NCBI GenBank assembly: GCA_034638255.1
Contig: JAWPGT010000027.1
Location: 124,001-188,000 of the forward strand
Length of the DNA: 64,000 nucleotides
Direction of reading: 5' to 3'
Origin: Coprinus comatus
Taxonomy: Eukaryota; Basidiomycota; Agaricomycetes; Agaricales; Agaricaceae
In this document: piece by piece, positions 14,601 to 26,221 of the stretch
Layout: every line of letters starts with the position of its first letter
Position numbering within the stretch: the stretch's first letter is position 1
The notes under the pieces: model-generated
The model's database searches: none
The model's input: the letters and a program-made list of their open reading frames with translations, nothing else
What the model was told of the DNA's origin: nothing
Translations under genes and position numbers: made by a program

Positions 14601-14933
14601 GGCGGTCCAAAAGGGGTTGGGTGGTTTCCAAAGAATTGACTATAGGCGTGAGGAATTGCTAAGGGGATTTGATGATAAGCCAAGAAGATAGAAGAATCGA
14701 GGAGAATTACTCACCGAGTAGATCAACTCTAAGCCCTCAACGTAGACCTTTTCTGTCACATGGAATTCGTCTACCACTTGCTTACGCTTCAGAGCTTTTG
14801 ATCTATCTGTAGGCTTGGTACTGCTTCCTCGTCTCCTATTCCGTAATCTCGGAGAATCTATTGACATGGGTCGGGTTTTAGGAGCAGGAGGGGCAGGAAC
14901 TTTGGTGAGTCGATTTGGGCTGGAAATTGCCAT
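11625..14933 (-). CDS. Rho GTPase exchange factor with DH, PH and FYVE domains (Don1/FGD-like)
   Basis: Five exons join in phase (14933-14715, 14658-14154, 14078-13569, 13499-13000, 12941-11625), giving about 1016 aa. Residues about 45-245 form a Dbl-homology (RhoGEF) domain that would load GTP on a Cdc42/Rac-type GTPase; the VQRCPRYLLLLKDLI helix is typical. A PH domain follows (about 250-440, ending SPQEREDWVLEIR). A FYVE zinc finger lies at about 530-600 with the hallmarks WIPD, RRRRHHCR and the last CxxC pair (CDIC) in the next exon, so it should bind PtdIns3P on endosomes. The architecture matches Don1 of Ustilago maydis, a FYVE-containing Cdc42 GEF needed for cell separation, and animal FGD proteins. 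The last 400 residues are low complexity (Ser, Asn, Gly, Gln-His) and probably disordered. One 69-bp intron (13500-13568) is in frame and could be read through by mistake. Domain calls are firm; the exact orthologue is inferred. Confidence 0.9.
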
Positions 14934-15518
14934 TCTATGAAAACCGTCGGAGTCGGAGTCGATTGAAGAGACGCTTATAACGGAGTTTCGATGATAAACA
15001 GATGGAAATGACGGTAGAGAGATTCTTCGAAATGGCCTGGGAAGTGGTGTTGGCTGTAGAACTGGCCGCGAGGATGACTCGGAAATCGGAAAGCTAACAC
15101 TAAATTGTTCTGTTTCTTATATATTGTACCTCAGATGTCTATTCCTTATTGTTTGAATATGTAGACCGACCTGGTTCCACAGGTAGAGACATGTCTAAAA
15201 CTCATTTAGGACGCGTGTTGGTTCCTGTGTAAGGTGTGAGCGAGCACGTTACTTTCTAGAGAATTTTTGTATGCATTAAGTGTAGAGTATGGTGGTAGTA
15301 GACATATTGCTTACTATCAACGGTGGTGCGTTGGAAAGTTGAAGTTTTGTAGGAGTGCAAAGGTGAGGAGCCCCTATAACTGAGTTGTCCACTTTCGGTC
15401 AGTGATGTCATGTAAAATTATGTAAGCATGATCTATCTTAAGAAGTTCCCTGTTCACCTCATCCTGCCAAGTCGCAAACTCCGTACCACGACACATACTA
15501 TATCTTAACCTCAGAAGA
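14934..15518. other. Intergenic region upstream of the FYVE-GEF gene
   Basis: Presumed promoter and 5' leader of the GEF gene (which reads leftward), running to the left edge of the P450 duplication block. No gene or clear promoter element found. Confidence 0.5.
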
Positions 15519-16575
15519 ACTTCACAGTATCAGAAGCGTGATGAGTACTGAAGGAGCTGATATGGTTACTCGAGTCTGGCGTTCGTCGGTGCGATGGGTT
15601 TTGCTTCGGTAATTGACAGAAGTTTTATGCTTATCAGATTATAACATCTGGTAGCAAAACAAGAAAGGAACCATTGCTTAGCCATATTTGATCGGCAGTC
15701 CCTCGGTCAGGACCTATATTCTTGCACTGAAAGGGACACCTATCAAGTTTTGAATATGCCGGAATACAAGAACAACCGTTGACAACAAACTGGAGATAAA
15801 CGCAAGTATCTGTCATCCTAGTTTTAAAATGCATTGAATGACTCTCAGTGGTGTAGGTGATTCTTTCCATTTCCCGATGCATTCGCAAAGTAAATCTCTA
15901 AGTAAGCAGAAGCCATATTATCCAAGGAGTGATTAGTACAATGGGCCGTGGATCGGGTGGATCGGATCCAGTGACCAGGTCTTCGCGAAGCTATTTTTTT
16001 GACAGAAAGCTATTTGCAACTCGTGGATGAGAGGTATGTGTGGATAAGAGGTAATTGCTAATCGGATGTAATGTGATGCTACCTGATCCGGACAGAACTT
16101 ACTCAGTTGCAATGACCTTCATCCGCGTAGAGTCGGATTTCTTTATGTCTAAACAACGACAGAAATATCAAGCTGGTTTACATTTTACACGTTTGGGAGA
16201 ACTTTCTCAACCTTTAACAATATACATTTGGAAGAGCAAACCAAAGCACCTGGAAACTATGTGAATCTAAAGACGGAAGTCGGTTACACATGCAAAAAGG
16301 TCAGGTGCAGATGCCATAATGTCTTGTCAAACTTAGCTTGTGTCATACAAACCCAATCCAACTGGAAACTAAGACGATCAACCCATCAACTTCACAACAC
16401 AGATTCCTTTACACGAAGGTAGTAGTGTAATATGAATGGTCAAACCCATTTACAGGCCTACTCTGACCATTTTTACGCGAGACTTCCTCCGACCTTCCGC
16501 AATCTCCACATCACACACTTCTTTTCTTTCTCCTTGTCTATATGTATTCCCATGGATACAATTCTAGCGCCGTAC

Positions 16576-16583
16576 TATATAAC
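16576..16583 (+). promoter_or_regulatory. TATA-like element of P450 copy A
   Basis: TATATAAC lies about 86 bp before the P450 start codon. The same element with small changes stands at the equivalent place in copy B (near 28276) and in the inverted copy (near 21220), which supports a conserved core promoter. Confidence 0.5.
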
Positions 16584-16668
16584 AAGACGCTAATGGGCCG
16601 CGGATATTGACATTGGTCTCTCTTACTCCAAATCGTTCCCTCCCTTTAGAGCCTATTCGACACTCGTC

Positions 16669-19392
16669 ATGATAAGCTCTCTTTTGAGTATATCTCTATT
16701 CTCTACAATTTCGTGGGCGTTGTGGCGATTGTTCAAACGCTTCGCGGTAAAGTCGTCGTTGGATCAGCTACCAGGACCTCCCTCTTCATCATTGTTATTT
16801 GGTATTATAATAATACATTTACCTATGTCGTTGGCCCCACTCACAAAATGCTATCTCTCACCCAGGTAACATTCCAGAGTTATTAAGTACCGATGGATGG
16901 GAGTATCAAAATGATGTACTTCAACGCTGTACGTATCATTCTTTCTCCACGCCCACTATATATGCGTGTTTCCATGATGCGTTGAACATGACGATAATGT
17001 TGTAACTTTTTTTTTCTCTTTGCAGATGGAAGAGCAATGAAGATAACTGGTGCTCTTGGCGTGCGCTTCTTCTTTGTTGTTATAATCACGGCAAGGGGGT
17101 GCTAATGTTTTGAGTAGGAGAAATTGTTACTTACTTACGACCCGAAAGCTCTTCATCATATTTTGGTAAAAGTAAGCATTCACTTATAAACCATGTAAGT
17201 GTCTACAAATACTGATATTTAACACATGAAGGACCAGCACGTGTATGAAGAATCCGCTGGTTTTATCACGTAAGTACTATCTTTGATAAGAGCCAGGAGA
17301 GCTGAAAGAAATGGAATTGAATGAACAGTCGAAATTCGGTTTATTTCGGTGATGGTCTTCTTTCTACATTAGGTGAGGATAATCCTACTTCATTTTTCTC
17401 ATAGACAACGGTCTCATTTATATGAAAAGGGGACCAACACAAGAAACAAAGGAAGATGATGAATCCTGTATTTTCTATAAACCATATGCGTGACATGAGT
17501 AAGTTGAATTACTTCAAATATTTTGTACCAAGTTCACCTGCAATTTTGCAATCACTCAGTTCCACTTTTCTACGACGTAACTGAACGGGTATGTAATTTA
17601 TCTCATCCCTATTCGAAACTGACCAGGGGACGATAAAAATTAGCTCAGGACGGTTTTACGAAAGAAAGTACAAGATGGGCCGAAAGAGATTGATTTATTA
17701 CATTGGATGACTAGGACAGCTTTGGAACTTATAGGTCAAAGTGGAATGGGTTACTCATTTGACTCACTTGAGGATGATGAAGATTCTCATCCGTATAGTA
17801 GATCTGTGAAACGATTTACGTGAGCTTCACTCGATCTCAAACAAGAAGCAATTTCTCATATTTATTATTGGGATGTACACAGATCTCTAACAAGTGGTCA
17901 TATTGGGTTTTTCACCAATCAATTTGTGTTCCCTTTGGCTTCAAAAATTAGGTTTAATGGTTGAAGAGAACGTTGGTTGAAATTGCTCCTTGGAAAAGAG
18001 TACAGGATTTGAAGGAAGTGGTGGATGTTATGCACCAGACGTCTGTTGAAATTATCGAAGCAAAGAAGATGGCCTTGAATAGTAATGATCCGAGTGTTGT
18101 TGAAGAAGAGATGAAGAAGAAAGATATTATTAGCATTCTCAGTGAGTTCTTTCCTTATTTTTTGGTGTCACTTGACACTATTGGATCTGTTGCTGAGATA
18201 CATGTTGAAATTTGTGTAGTTCGAGCCAATGCTACTGCATCAGAAGATGAAAGACTTAGTGAGGTGGAAGTCTATGGACAGGTAAGCATTTCTTTTTCTT
18301 CGTTATATTTCTCACTGACTGTCTTCAAAAAAAGGTTTCGTGAGTTTAACGCATACAATCACCTTATATTTATCGAACTAAGTGCGACTACCACCAGGAC
18401 ATTCGTATTTGCGGGAATGGATACAACTTCTTCCGCCCTTTCGAGAATCATGCATCTTTTAGCGACACATAAGGGTGTTCAAGATAAAGCACGCAAAGAA
18501 ATTCAAGATGCTCAGAAAGATGGTCAACTTAGTTACGACCAACTCGTCTCACTTCCTTATCTTGACGCAGTTTGTCGCGAAACTCTTCGAGTGTGAGTAT
18601 TTACTTCTATGAGTCCATTCCGTTTCAAAAACTGATGAGAATGCATTCTAGCTACCCTCCCGTGACTATGGCTCCTCTGAGGACGTGAGTTTCTTAGTCT
18701 ATTTCAGTATTACCTCTATCAAGTTCTGACTCTGGTGTCTGTTGTTGTTAGGTGCCGAAAGGATATGGTTTTACCGTTCTCAAAACCTATCATTGGTGCC
18801 GATGGTCAAGAGATGACAGAGATACTGGTTCCAAAAGATACAAATGTTTTAGTGTCGATTCGTGGAGCCAACAGGAACCCAGAACTATGGGGTAAAGATG
18901 CACATGAATGGAATCCTGTTAGGTGGCTAAAACAATTACCGGAAGCTGTCGGGGATGCCCATATGCCTGGAGTTTATTCTCATTTGTACGTTAACGTTTT
19001 CAGAGTCTATTCATATGGGGTTTTTTGTCTGATAATTATTTTTCATAGGATGACTTTCTTGGGTGGAAGCCGTGCATGCATGTGAGTGATCCGTTCAATA
19101 AAAAGGTAGATACCTTTTGATTAACAGATGAATGGTTTCGCAGTGGATTCAAATTTTCACAACTTGAAATGAGTATGTTCTATCCTTTCACTTTATAAAA
19201 ATTATTGACGAGCACTGGTGTGATTCCAACGTTTTAGAGGTTGTTTTATCAGTTCTCTTAAGCAGTTTCAAATTTTCTTTACCCCAGGAGGACAAGGTTG
19301 TTTGGAAGATGACGGGTATTTCAGGGCCGTATGAAGGTCCAAGGCCAAAGTTACCATTGATTGTTACTCTTGTTGTGCCAGATGCCGAGTAG
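16669..19392 (+). pseudogene. Cytochrome P450 monooxygenase, copy A (single frame break)
   Basis: A membrane-anchored microsomal P450 that would insert oxygen into an unknown substrate. In order: an N-terminal hydrophobic anchor (ISSLLSISLFSTISWALWRL), a Pro-rich hinge (LPGPPSSS), the I-helix segment FVFAGMDTTSSAL, the K-helix ExxR (CRETLR), the PERF-like region (WNPVRW) and the haem loop FLGGSRACIG with the thiolate Cys. At least fifteen exons are needed, including one of 5 nt (18335-18339, GTTTC) that restores frame between GQ and the I-helix. The other copies have the same splice sites. The coding frame breaks near 17956, where one base is missing relative to copy B (copy B reads FRLNWLKR there), and a stop follows. 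Without this break the gene would be complete. Family is certain; CYP number not assigned. Either a recent pseudogene or an assembly indel. Confidence 0.82.
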
Positions 19393-19792
19393 GCTAATAC
19401 CAGTAGTACCGAGTGGTGGCAAATATATGTTGTAGTATCATATATGTATATGTATTTTGTCTTCTGTTTTAAATCTGATTTCAAACCATCATTATCACAC
19501 ACTGTGCTCCAAAGGCTGGAGACACTAAAACCCCCAAAAAAGTGCACAATGAGCATATAGACGTTGCATACCCGCGTATATCCCACTGTTCAAAACTTCC
19601 AAGCTAACAAACCCTCTGCAAGAGATCATATCCACACTTTCTCAGATACGCTGCTTTAAACAACCTGGAATAAAATGCTTGGATGAGAGTGTTGATCATA
19701 GACTTCATAGTTTTGTCAGTGAGCAAAAGTTTTCATTGATACATTATTCATGTTGATTATTGGACATTTTTGAGACGGATTCCTTCTTCAAT
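19393..19792. other. 3' flank of P450 copy A
   Basis: Non-coding tail of the duplicated block. It aligns with 31075-31432 and ends with the short stretch shared with the 3' edge of the DUF6535 gene. Confidence 0.6.
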
Positions 19793-19794
19793 AT

Positions 19795-21440
19795 TCATCT
19801 TCTGATGCAGCAGATTGACCCGGACTACACCAAATACCTCATCAATCTCAGCGGCAGATCCAGTAACACCCTGGCAAGTGGACACCGAAAAACAAGGAAA
19901 GGAGTCACTGAGAATACTAATAATATCTTTCTTCTTCATCTCTTCTTCAACAACACTCGGATCACTACTGTCCCGAGCCTTCTTCTTCGCTTCAATAATC
20001 CCAATGGAAATCTGATACATAGTATCCACACTTCCTTCAAATCCTGAACCCTTTTCCCAGGAGCAATTTCAACCAATATCCTTTTCAACCAGTTCAACAT
20101 AAATTTCGAAGCGAGGGGTAACACAAATTGAGTGAAGAAAAAGGCAACATGACCGCTTGCTAGAGAGATCTCTGTAAAACCATCCTGAGCTATTTTTATC
20201 GTCCTTTAGTCAATTTTGAAATGGAAGCAAGACGTTTTACTTGCTCGTTCGGTTACTTCATAGAAGAGTGAAACTGATTTTGATGCAACATCGTATGTCA
20301 ATGATTTTGTACAAAATATTTGAAGTAAAAGTTCACTCATATCGCGCATATGATTGTTAGAAAATACAGGCATCAACATCTTCCTCTGTTTCTTGTGTTG
20401 GCTCTCTTTTCATTTGGGTCAACAAATGACGTTGGTGTCAATGGGAACGAAGGGGAAGGATTATCTCACCGAAATAAACCGAATTGCTGCCATTAATTCA
20501 ATTCCGTTTCTTTCAGTTCTCCTGGCTCCAAAAATATGAAAATCGAAGCGATGTGACTTACGTGATAACAGTAGTGGATTCTTCATACACGTATTGGTCC
20601 TTTATGTGTTATTAGTATTTTTAGAATTTTTAGACTCCATGGTTTATGAGTGAACACCTGCTTTGACTAAAATATGATAAAGAGCTTTCGGGTCGCAAGT
20701 AAGTAATAAATTCTCCTACTCAAAACATTAGCATCTTTCCTTATCGCGATTAGACGCACGCCAAGAGCACTAGTTATCTTCATTGCTCTTCCATCTACAA
20801 AGGGGAAAAAGTCACAATATCAGTACCGTCAAGTTCAACACATCATCATATAGAAACAAGCGTATAGGGCCAGTTGGAAAGAACAAGACGTACATCGTTG
20901 AAATATGTTATTCCGATACTCACATCCATCGGTACTTAATAGCCTTGGATGTTGCCTGGGTGAGAGGCATATCCGAGTGAGGGGGACTGGAAACAGAACA
21001 GATAAACGAATATTTATAATACCAAAACGAATGATGAAGAGGGGGTCCTGGTAGCTAAGCTGATCCAATGACGACTTTACCGCGAAGCGTTGGAACAATC
21101 GCCACAGTGCCAACGAACCTGAGGAGAATACATATATATTCAAAAGAGAGCTTATCATGATGAGTGTCGAGAAAGACCAATGTCAAAATTCCAATATCCG
21201 CAGCTTATTATCTTCCTGTTATATAGTACGACACCAGAATTGAATAGGTATACACAAGAGTAAAAGGAAAAAAAGCGTGGTGTGGACAGCGTGGAGATTG
21301 TGAAAGGTCACAGGAATTTGCGTAAAAACAAGCGGAGTCGGATTTTATGGAAATATGTTGCGGTGAAGTTGGTCTTGGTTTCTAGTTGAATTGGGTTTGT
21401 ATGTGACAAGCTGAGTTTAACAAGATGCATCTGATATTTA
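19795..21440 (-). pseudogene. Inverted 5' half copy of the P450 gene (truncated)
   Basis: On the minus strand, starting at the ATG at 21158, the sequence follows the other two P450 copies: anchor (ISSLLNIYVFSSGSLALW), hinge region, the MNPV..NHMRDM exon, and the segment KRILVEIAPGKRVQDLKE...EEEMKKKDIISIL. The promoter-side homology continues up to about 21440. It stops abruptly inside the exon reading ..SEDE (near 19795), just before the I-helix. The I-helix, ExxR and haem loop are therefore absent and it cannot make a P450. The hinge is also damaged: PGPP is lost. Its cut end joins directly to the right end of copy A, marking a rearrangement breakpoint. Confidence 0.82.
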
Positions 21441-22099
21441 CCTATATATGTAGCTGACTAGGTCGCCAGTCTTTAAATTCAAGAGCTTTGCTGTGATATT
21501 CTGAATGCATACTGTTGAGAAGGTTCGCTTAAACATGTAAATCCAAACTAGCTTGGAAGTTGGATTGTGTTTCTAACATCTGTCATTGTCCAGATAGAAC
21601 GAAATCGGATGCTACACGGATGCAGGTCATTGTGAGCTGCCTGGATCAGGTTGGCGAAATTACCTTTTTATCCTCACATGATGAGGCTCAATGGTTCTTG
21701 TGAGGACATCGTCTCTCACAACGTAGATCAACCGTTGATCCAACATGATGACACCGAAGACCTACCAACCTTACAGTTGCAACGTGCAAGGATGACATGA
21801 CACGAAGTGCCTGATAGCTCGTTTAATACTGTAGAATTCATGGCATTACTATTACATATAAAAGATACACATGTTGTAGGGTAGAAAATTAGAAATCCAT
21901 AACCGCTTCAGTGTACCTCCCTGCGTGAATTCCTTTTTCATTCTCATCTCGTTAGTGAAGGTGAAACGTGAAAACGTTGCTCCTTACAGTTCTCTCTCAT
22001 CCACGGCTGCCAACTTTAGCCAAGATCTGCCAAAAAAAAAGAAGCTTTTGCGAAGTCTGGGTCCAATACATGGCCCATATTGAAGATGTACCGGTTTTA
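21441..22099. other. Intergenic, possibly more decayed P450-block DNA
   Basis: No intact gene. An open frame starting near 21968 has no recognised domain and leads into the P450-like remnant described next. Confidence 0.4.
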
Positions 22100-22480
22100 A
22101 GTTTCCAAAAAGATGTTCTAGTATTTGCTCGGAAGCTTGATATCAAGGGATTGATCGAAAGTCGTCGCAGAAGGTCATATGCTTGGAGGATTATTCCCGG
22201 TGCCTGTGCGTTAACCTACATACTGTACTTCAAGCTCCAAGTTCAACGGAGTCTCTCCATATTTATTTATTTTTGGCTAGAGGCGATACATGCGTGTGAG
22301 CGATTCGTTCAAAAGAAAACGCCGATACTTCATGATTGATAGATGGGATGAATGATTCCGCAGCAAATTCAAGTACGGGTGTACGCTCCAATCGGTTCTT
22401 CTTTACATCCTACCATAGTTGTTGATGAAAACTCTGACTTATTTACAGGAGGTCGTTGAGACAGCCCCTAGCCCTCCTTA
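22100..22480 (+). pseudogene. Decayed 3' fragment of a P450 (weak)
   Basis: Stretches here resemble the 3' part of the P450 copies. One resembles the segment around the CATATGC...GGAG box upstream of the haem exon. Another resembles the haem exon end with its donor (CGTGTGAGCGATTCGTTC versus CATGTGAGCGTCTCGTTC). A third resembles the next acceptor and CAAATTC exon start. The reading frame and the haem Cys context are destroyed. It may be the missing 3' half of the inverted copy or another old copy. Confidence 0.45.
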
Positions 22481-23045
22481 CCAAAGGACCTTCGTTCCAT
22501 GGAATGAACCTAAATACCTGTCACCATCTTCTCAATCGTTAGTCAAATCGTGGGACGGCGAGTAGGAGAGAGTACTCAGTAGACTGGGATATTTTTATGT
22601 TTATATCAGAACACTATGTATTTACGCTCAAAGTGCGCTTGCGACTTCATTGATGATCATGAATGTGCCGAAATCATGGGGGCAACCCCGACCCTGATTC
22701 AGAAACCATTGTGCCTAATGGATGGCAAAGTATGTCCGAGTATCATCACAGGTCCCGCTTTGACTCTATGATTCAATTTTACCTCAGACAACAAAATAAC
22801 AGAGCTTTCTAGTGTAACTGTGTTTGTAGTAACCGCAACTTTCTCCACTCCACCGAGCATGTGATGGATTATGTCATCCTTTGAAATTGGGGGGTTTATA
22901 TCACTTACTGGGCACCTGATTCCACACGCACACCACCACCATGCCTATATTCCCTATCCGCTCTCCGTCAAGAACACACGCTTACTCATTGCTTCCGACA
23001 TCGTCCTCTGCAAGCTCCCCAGATCACACTCCCACAACAAAAACC
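22481..23045. other. Upstream region of the fucosyltransferase-like gene
   Basis: No gene seen. Probable promoter and 5' leader of the gene beginning at 23046; the ACCACCACCATG-like context near 22940 is in a different frame and was not chosen. Confidence 0.45.
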
Positions 23046-24804
23046 ATGCGTCCAACTACTCGTTGGGGTGCTATTTTCTCATCCCGTCGATATGCGCGTA
23101 TATGCGTGGCAGGAATCTTTGTTCTTGCTTTTTTCTACTATTTATGCCAGTTGAATCTCCACATGCATTCTCAGACTCACTGGTAGACTCTTCCTACCCC
23201 CCTTACCCGATACCTATCGACGACTATCCATCCTTTGATTCTTTACCTCCAACGTATGGCAGATACGTGAATATGAAGAAAATCTACCCCAGAACAATGA
23301 ATCACTACTATATCCCGAAGGAAAACATGCAAAGTACCTATATTTCGCTAATCATAACTGGGGTGCAGGGTGGGGAAATTCTATGCAGGACCTAATACTA
23401 AATGCACATTTGGCATATACATCTGGTCGCTCGTAAGTGTCTTTGCTAGCTTATACCATAAGCGGAGAAAGTCTGAAACCATGTCTAGATCTGTAATTTA
23501 TAATTATACCTGGAGTCGAGACACGTCGGATACTACGTTGTATAATGGGAAACATCTCATCCCTTCGCGGATACCTATTTCTGCCTTGGTTTCAGGTCCA
23601 CTTGCTGGACAGCCTTTTTCAAACCCCGAAATTGCTGCTGAACATCCGAGATTCGTATCGCAGCACTACTATAATCAAGTCTGCCCGGATCCTCTGATTA
23701 TTCATGGAGACGATATTCGTGAAACACTACCTCATGATTCCTCTGCTCAGCAAACGATGGACGCTTGGGTGGAGAAGCTTAAAGTATTGACGATCGTTGC
23801 GTGGAAATAAAAAAAGGACACCGCTGCACCCTTCGATATTTGGTACGAATCACAATGATGGTAATGGAGCTGCGTTACTAACCCCTTTTTTCATTAGGAT
23901 TTTGGGGTCTCCACGACTGCATGACATAGTACCCAACTTAATTGCTTCACCTATTGTCAAGGAATTTTCATGGTCGCCTTTGATCCATTATACTTTCCAA
24001 GTCAACAAACATCACTTACAACCGCTTTTTCGCAACCTCAAACTAAACGATCATTTTTTTCATATCTTTTCCTTGGATTTTGCTAGTGACACCGAAGCGA
24101 ACAAAAAAAGTGATTACAGCCTAACTCCAACCGACCCACACCCACCAACCTTACCAATATTAGCTCTTCATTTAAGGCGTGGCGATTTCCAAGAACATTG
24201 CGAACATCTCTTCAAATGGAAATCAACGTATACGGGTTTCAACTCACTCCCTGAACTTCCTGATCGCTTTTTTGCGGAAAATCGTGAAGCCTTTGACACC
24301 CTGTCCGATGACGAAGCGAGGGATATTTATTTTTCAAAGTGCCTTGTAGATGCGGATGCGGTGAGAAAGCGGGTTGTTCGGGCTGTGACAGAATGGAGAG
24401 AGAAGGAATTGGAGATCGAGCATAAGAAAATGCGATTTGGAGCAGAACAGCGCGTCAAACAGAAGCTCAGAAAGGTGTATATTATGACCAACGGGGATCG
24501 AGAGTGGCTTGAAGAGTTGAAAGGTCTCCTGCATGGGGATGCTGCGAAAAGTGGTCAGGCGAAGGAAGGCAAGCATGATGGTTCCGAATTCGACTATGGC
24601 TTTGTTTGGGATTGGGAAGAAATCGCTACAAGCCGGGACCTTCAACTTGGGTGGGAAGCGAAATATGTTGCACAAGCTGTTGATATGTATGTTGGTCAGC
24701 GGGCGGAAGTATTCGTTGGCAATGGCTTCTCAAGTTTGACAGCAAACATTGTACTTCTACGAAAAGTGAACGGTATTGAATCATGGAAAACCAGGTTCTG
24801 GTAA
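23046..24804 (+). pseudogene. O-fucosyltransferase-like type II membrane glycosyltransferase, frame-broken
   Basis: The protein begins with a short basic N-terminus and a signal anchor (ICVAGIFVLAFFYYL), as in Golgi type II enzymes. After a Pro/Tyr-rich stem comes a domain typical of fungal proteins related to GDP-fucose protein O-fucosyltransferases: YLYFANHNWGAGWGNSMQDL, then YNYTWSRD and LIPSRIPISALVSGP. Downstream are the nucleotide-sugar-site motif LALHLRRGDF and the C-terminal VFVGNGFSSLTANIVLLR. Introns lie at about 23435-23490 and 23841-23897. Coding homology jumps between frames at least four times: between 23150 and 23190 (anchor to stem), near 23265, near 23785 and in an A7 run at 23809-23815 (A6 would restore frame). 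That makes it either a pseudogene or an error-rich piece of assembly. The second half (23898-24804) is one clean 300-residue frame. Substrate unknown. Confidence 0.7.
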
Positions 24805-25095
24805 TTTTTTGATATTTCACCTCATTTTTCACTTTCACTTTCTAATGCTAGACGCAATTCCCGATGTTCTGCTTCATCCTTATGATCATCAATGATTACT
24901 ATACCCATCACATTATTTGCTCGGTTTTGCAATTTTTTTTAATTCACTCCTTTCCACACACGTTCTTTTCATACAACTACCATCTATAAGACTAATTATT
25001 GGGCTTTGGGTCGGCTTCATGGGTCTATTGGTTTCTTTCTATTTTTATATCACCTAGGTTTTTAAATATATGGATAAAATAGCGGGGACAACAAA
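24805..25095. other. Convergent 3' region between glycosyltransferase and ADE1
   Basis: AT-rich spacer holding both 3' ends. Nothing else seen. Confidence 0.6.
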
Positions 25096-26221
25096 TCATT
25101 TGGTCAAAAGGTCCACAGCTTCAGCGTAACGGTCTCTGGTACCCTTCACAACATCCTCATCAATAACCCAACCTTGTCCTTCTTTACCCTCCGGGCCACT
25201 TTCAAGACCTTTTCTGAAACCAGCGCCAACAAGCCAATCACGAAGATATTGTTTATCGAAACTCGGTTGAGGACCTCCAGGTATGTATTCTTTAAGAGGC
25301 CAGTATCGAGAAGAATCGGGAGTGAGAACTTCGTCGATGAGGATTAGTTGGTTTTCGTGTGGGTTTGAAGGAGATGGGATTAAACCGAATTCGAATTTGG
25401 TATCTGCGAGAATTACGCCTCTGGATTCGGCGTATGATGCTGCGGTCTTATATAATTCGAGAGCGGTGGAAGAGAGTTTGATGTATAAGTCGTTGCCAAT
25501 GAGTCTTGCAGCTGTAAATGGATGTTTGTTAATAATTTGGTGCAGGAGAAAATAAAAATGGAAGTAATACTAACCGGTTTCAGGAGAAATATTTTCATCA
25601 TGAGAACCTTGATCTGCTTTTGTCGATGGTGTGAAGAGTGGTCCTGGAAGTTTTTGAGATTCAATTAGACCCGGTGGAAGTTGGATTCCGTGGACTGTGC
25701 CGGATTTTTTGTACTCTGACCATGCGGAACCTTAATATATTGATACCAATGTTAGGAAGTAGCTGAACATAAACAAAAAAAAAGAAAACGTACCGGTGAT
25801 GTAACCACGAACAATAGCTTCAAGAGGGATAACTTTTGCTTTACGTACGAGCATAGTACGACCTTCAAGCTGAGATTGGTATTTGTGGATTTCGGAAGGC
25901 ATTGATAAGATTGAAGTTGTGATGAGATGGTTGGGAATTATATGAGAGAGTTTGTTGAACCAGAATAAAGAAAGTGTTGTTAATAATTTGCCTTTGTCTG
26001 GGATTCCCTAGAACCAAGAGGAAGAAGACGGATAAGGTGTTATTAAGTGTAAGGGGAATAAAGGACATACATACATTTTCCAAAATAACATCATATGCGG
26101 ATATACGATCTGTTGCTACGAAGAGAAGAGTATTTGGATCGGAGGTGGTATAGATATCTCGAACTTTGCCTTTGGAAAGTAGTTTGAGATCTGGAAGGTC
26201 GGAATTGAGTAATGGTGCCAT
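25096..26221 (-). CDS. ADE1: Phosphoribosylaminoimidazole-succinocarboxamide synthase (SAICAR synthetase)
   Basis: Catalyses the ATP-dependent joining of aspartate to CAIR to give SAICAR in cytosolic de novo purine synthesis. Four exons join cleanly: 26221-26075, 26007-25794, 25730-25575 and 25511-25096. The total is 933 nt, about 310 aa, the normal size for the single-domain fungal enzyme. Visible signatures are the N-terminal [11 protein letters not shown] (ATP-site lysine loop), the [19 protein letters not shown] segment restored by splicing, [19 protein letters not shown] and the second family signature LADTKFEFG, followed by [13 protein letters not shown]. The start ATG is the first in frame and precedes the conserved N-terminus directly. 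No damage seen, in contrast to several neighbours. It sits between the P450 copies, so the duplication spans a housekeeping gene without breaking it. Confidence 0.96.

Larger units (their letters stand above)
15519..19792 (+). repeat. Segmental duplication, copy A (P450 block)
   Basis: About 4.2 kb that matches 27311-31432 base by base with scattered substitutions and small indels, in the same orientation. It carries more than 1 kb of upstream DNA, the whole P450 gene and its 3' flank. The match continues past the P450 to a short segment (about 19735-19792) that in copy B lies at the 3' edge of the neighbouring DUF6535 gene. That suggests copy B is closer to the original locus. The right edge abuts the inverted half copy. 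Confidence 0.85.
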
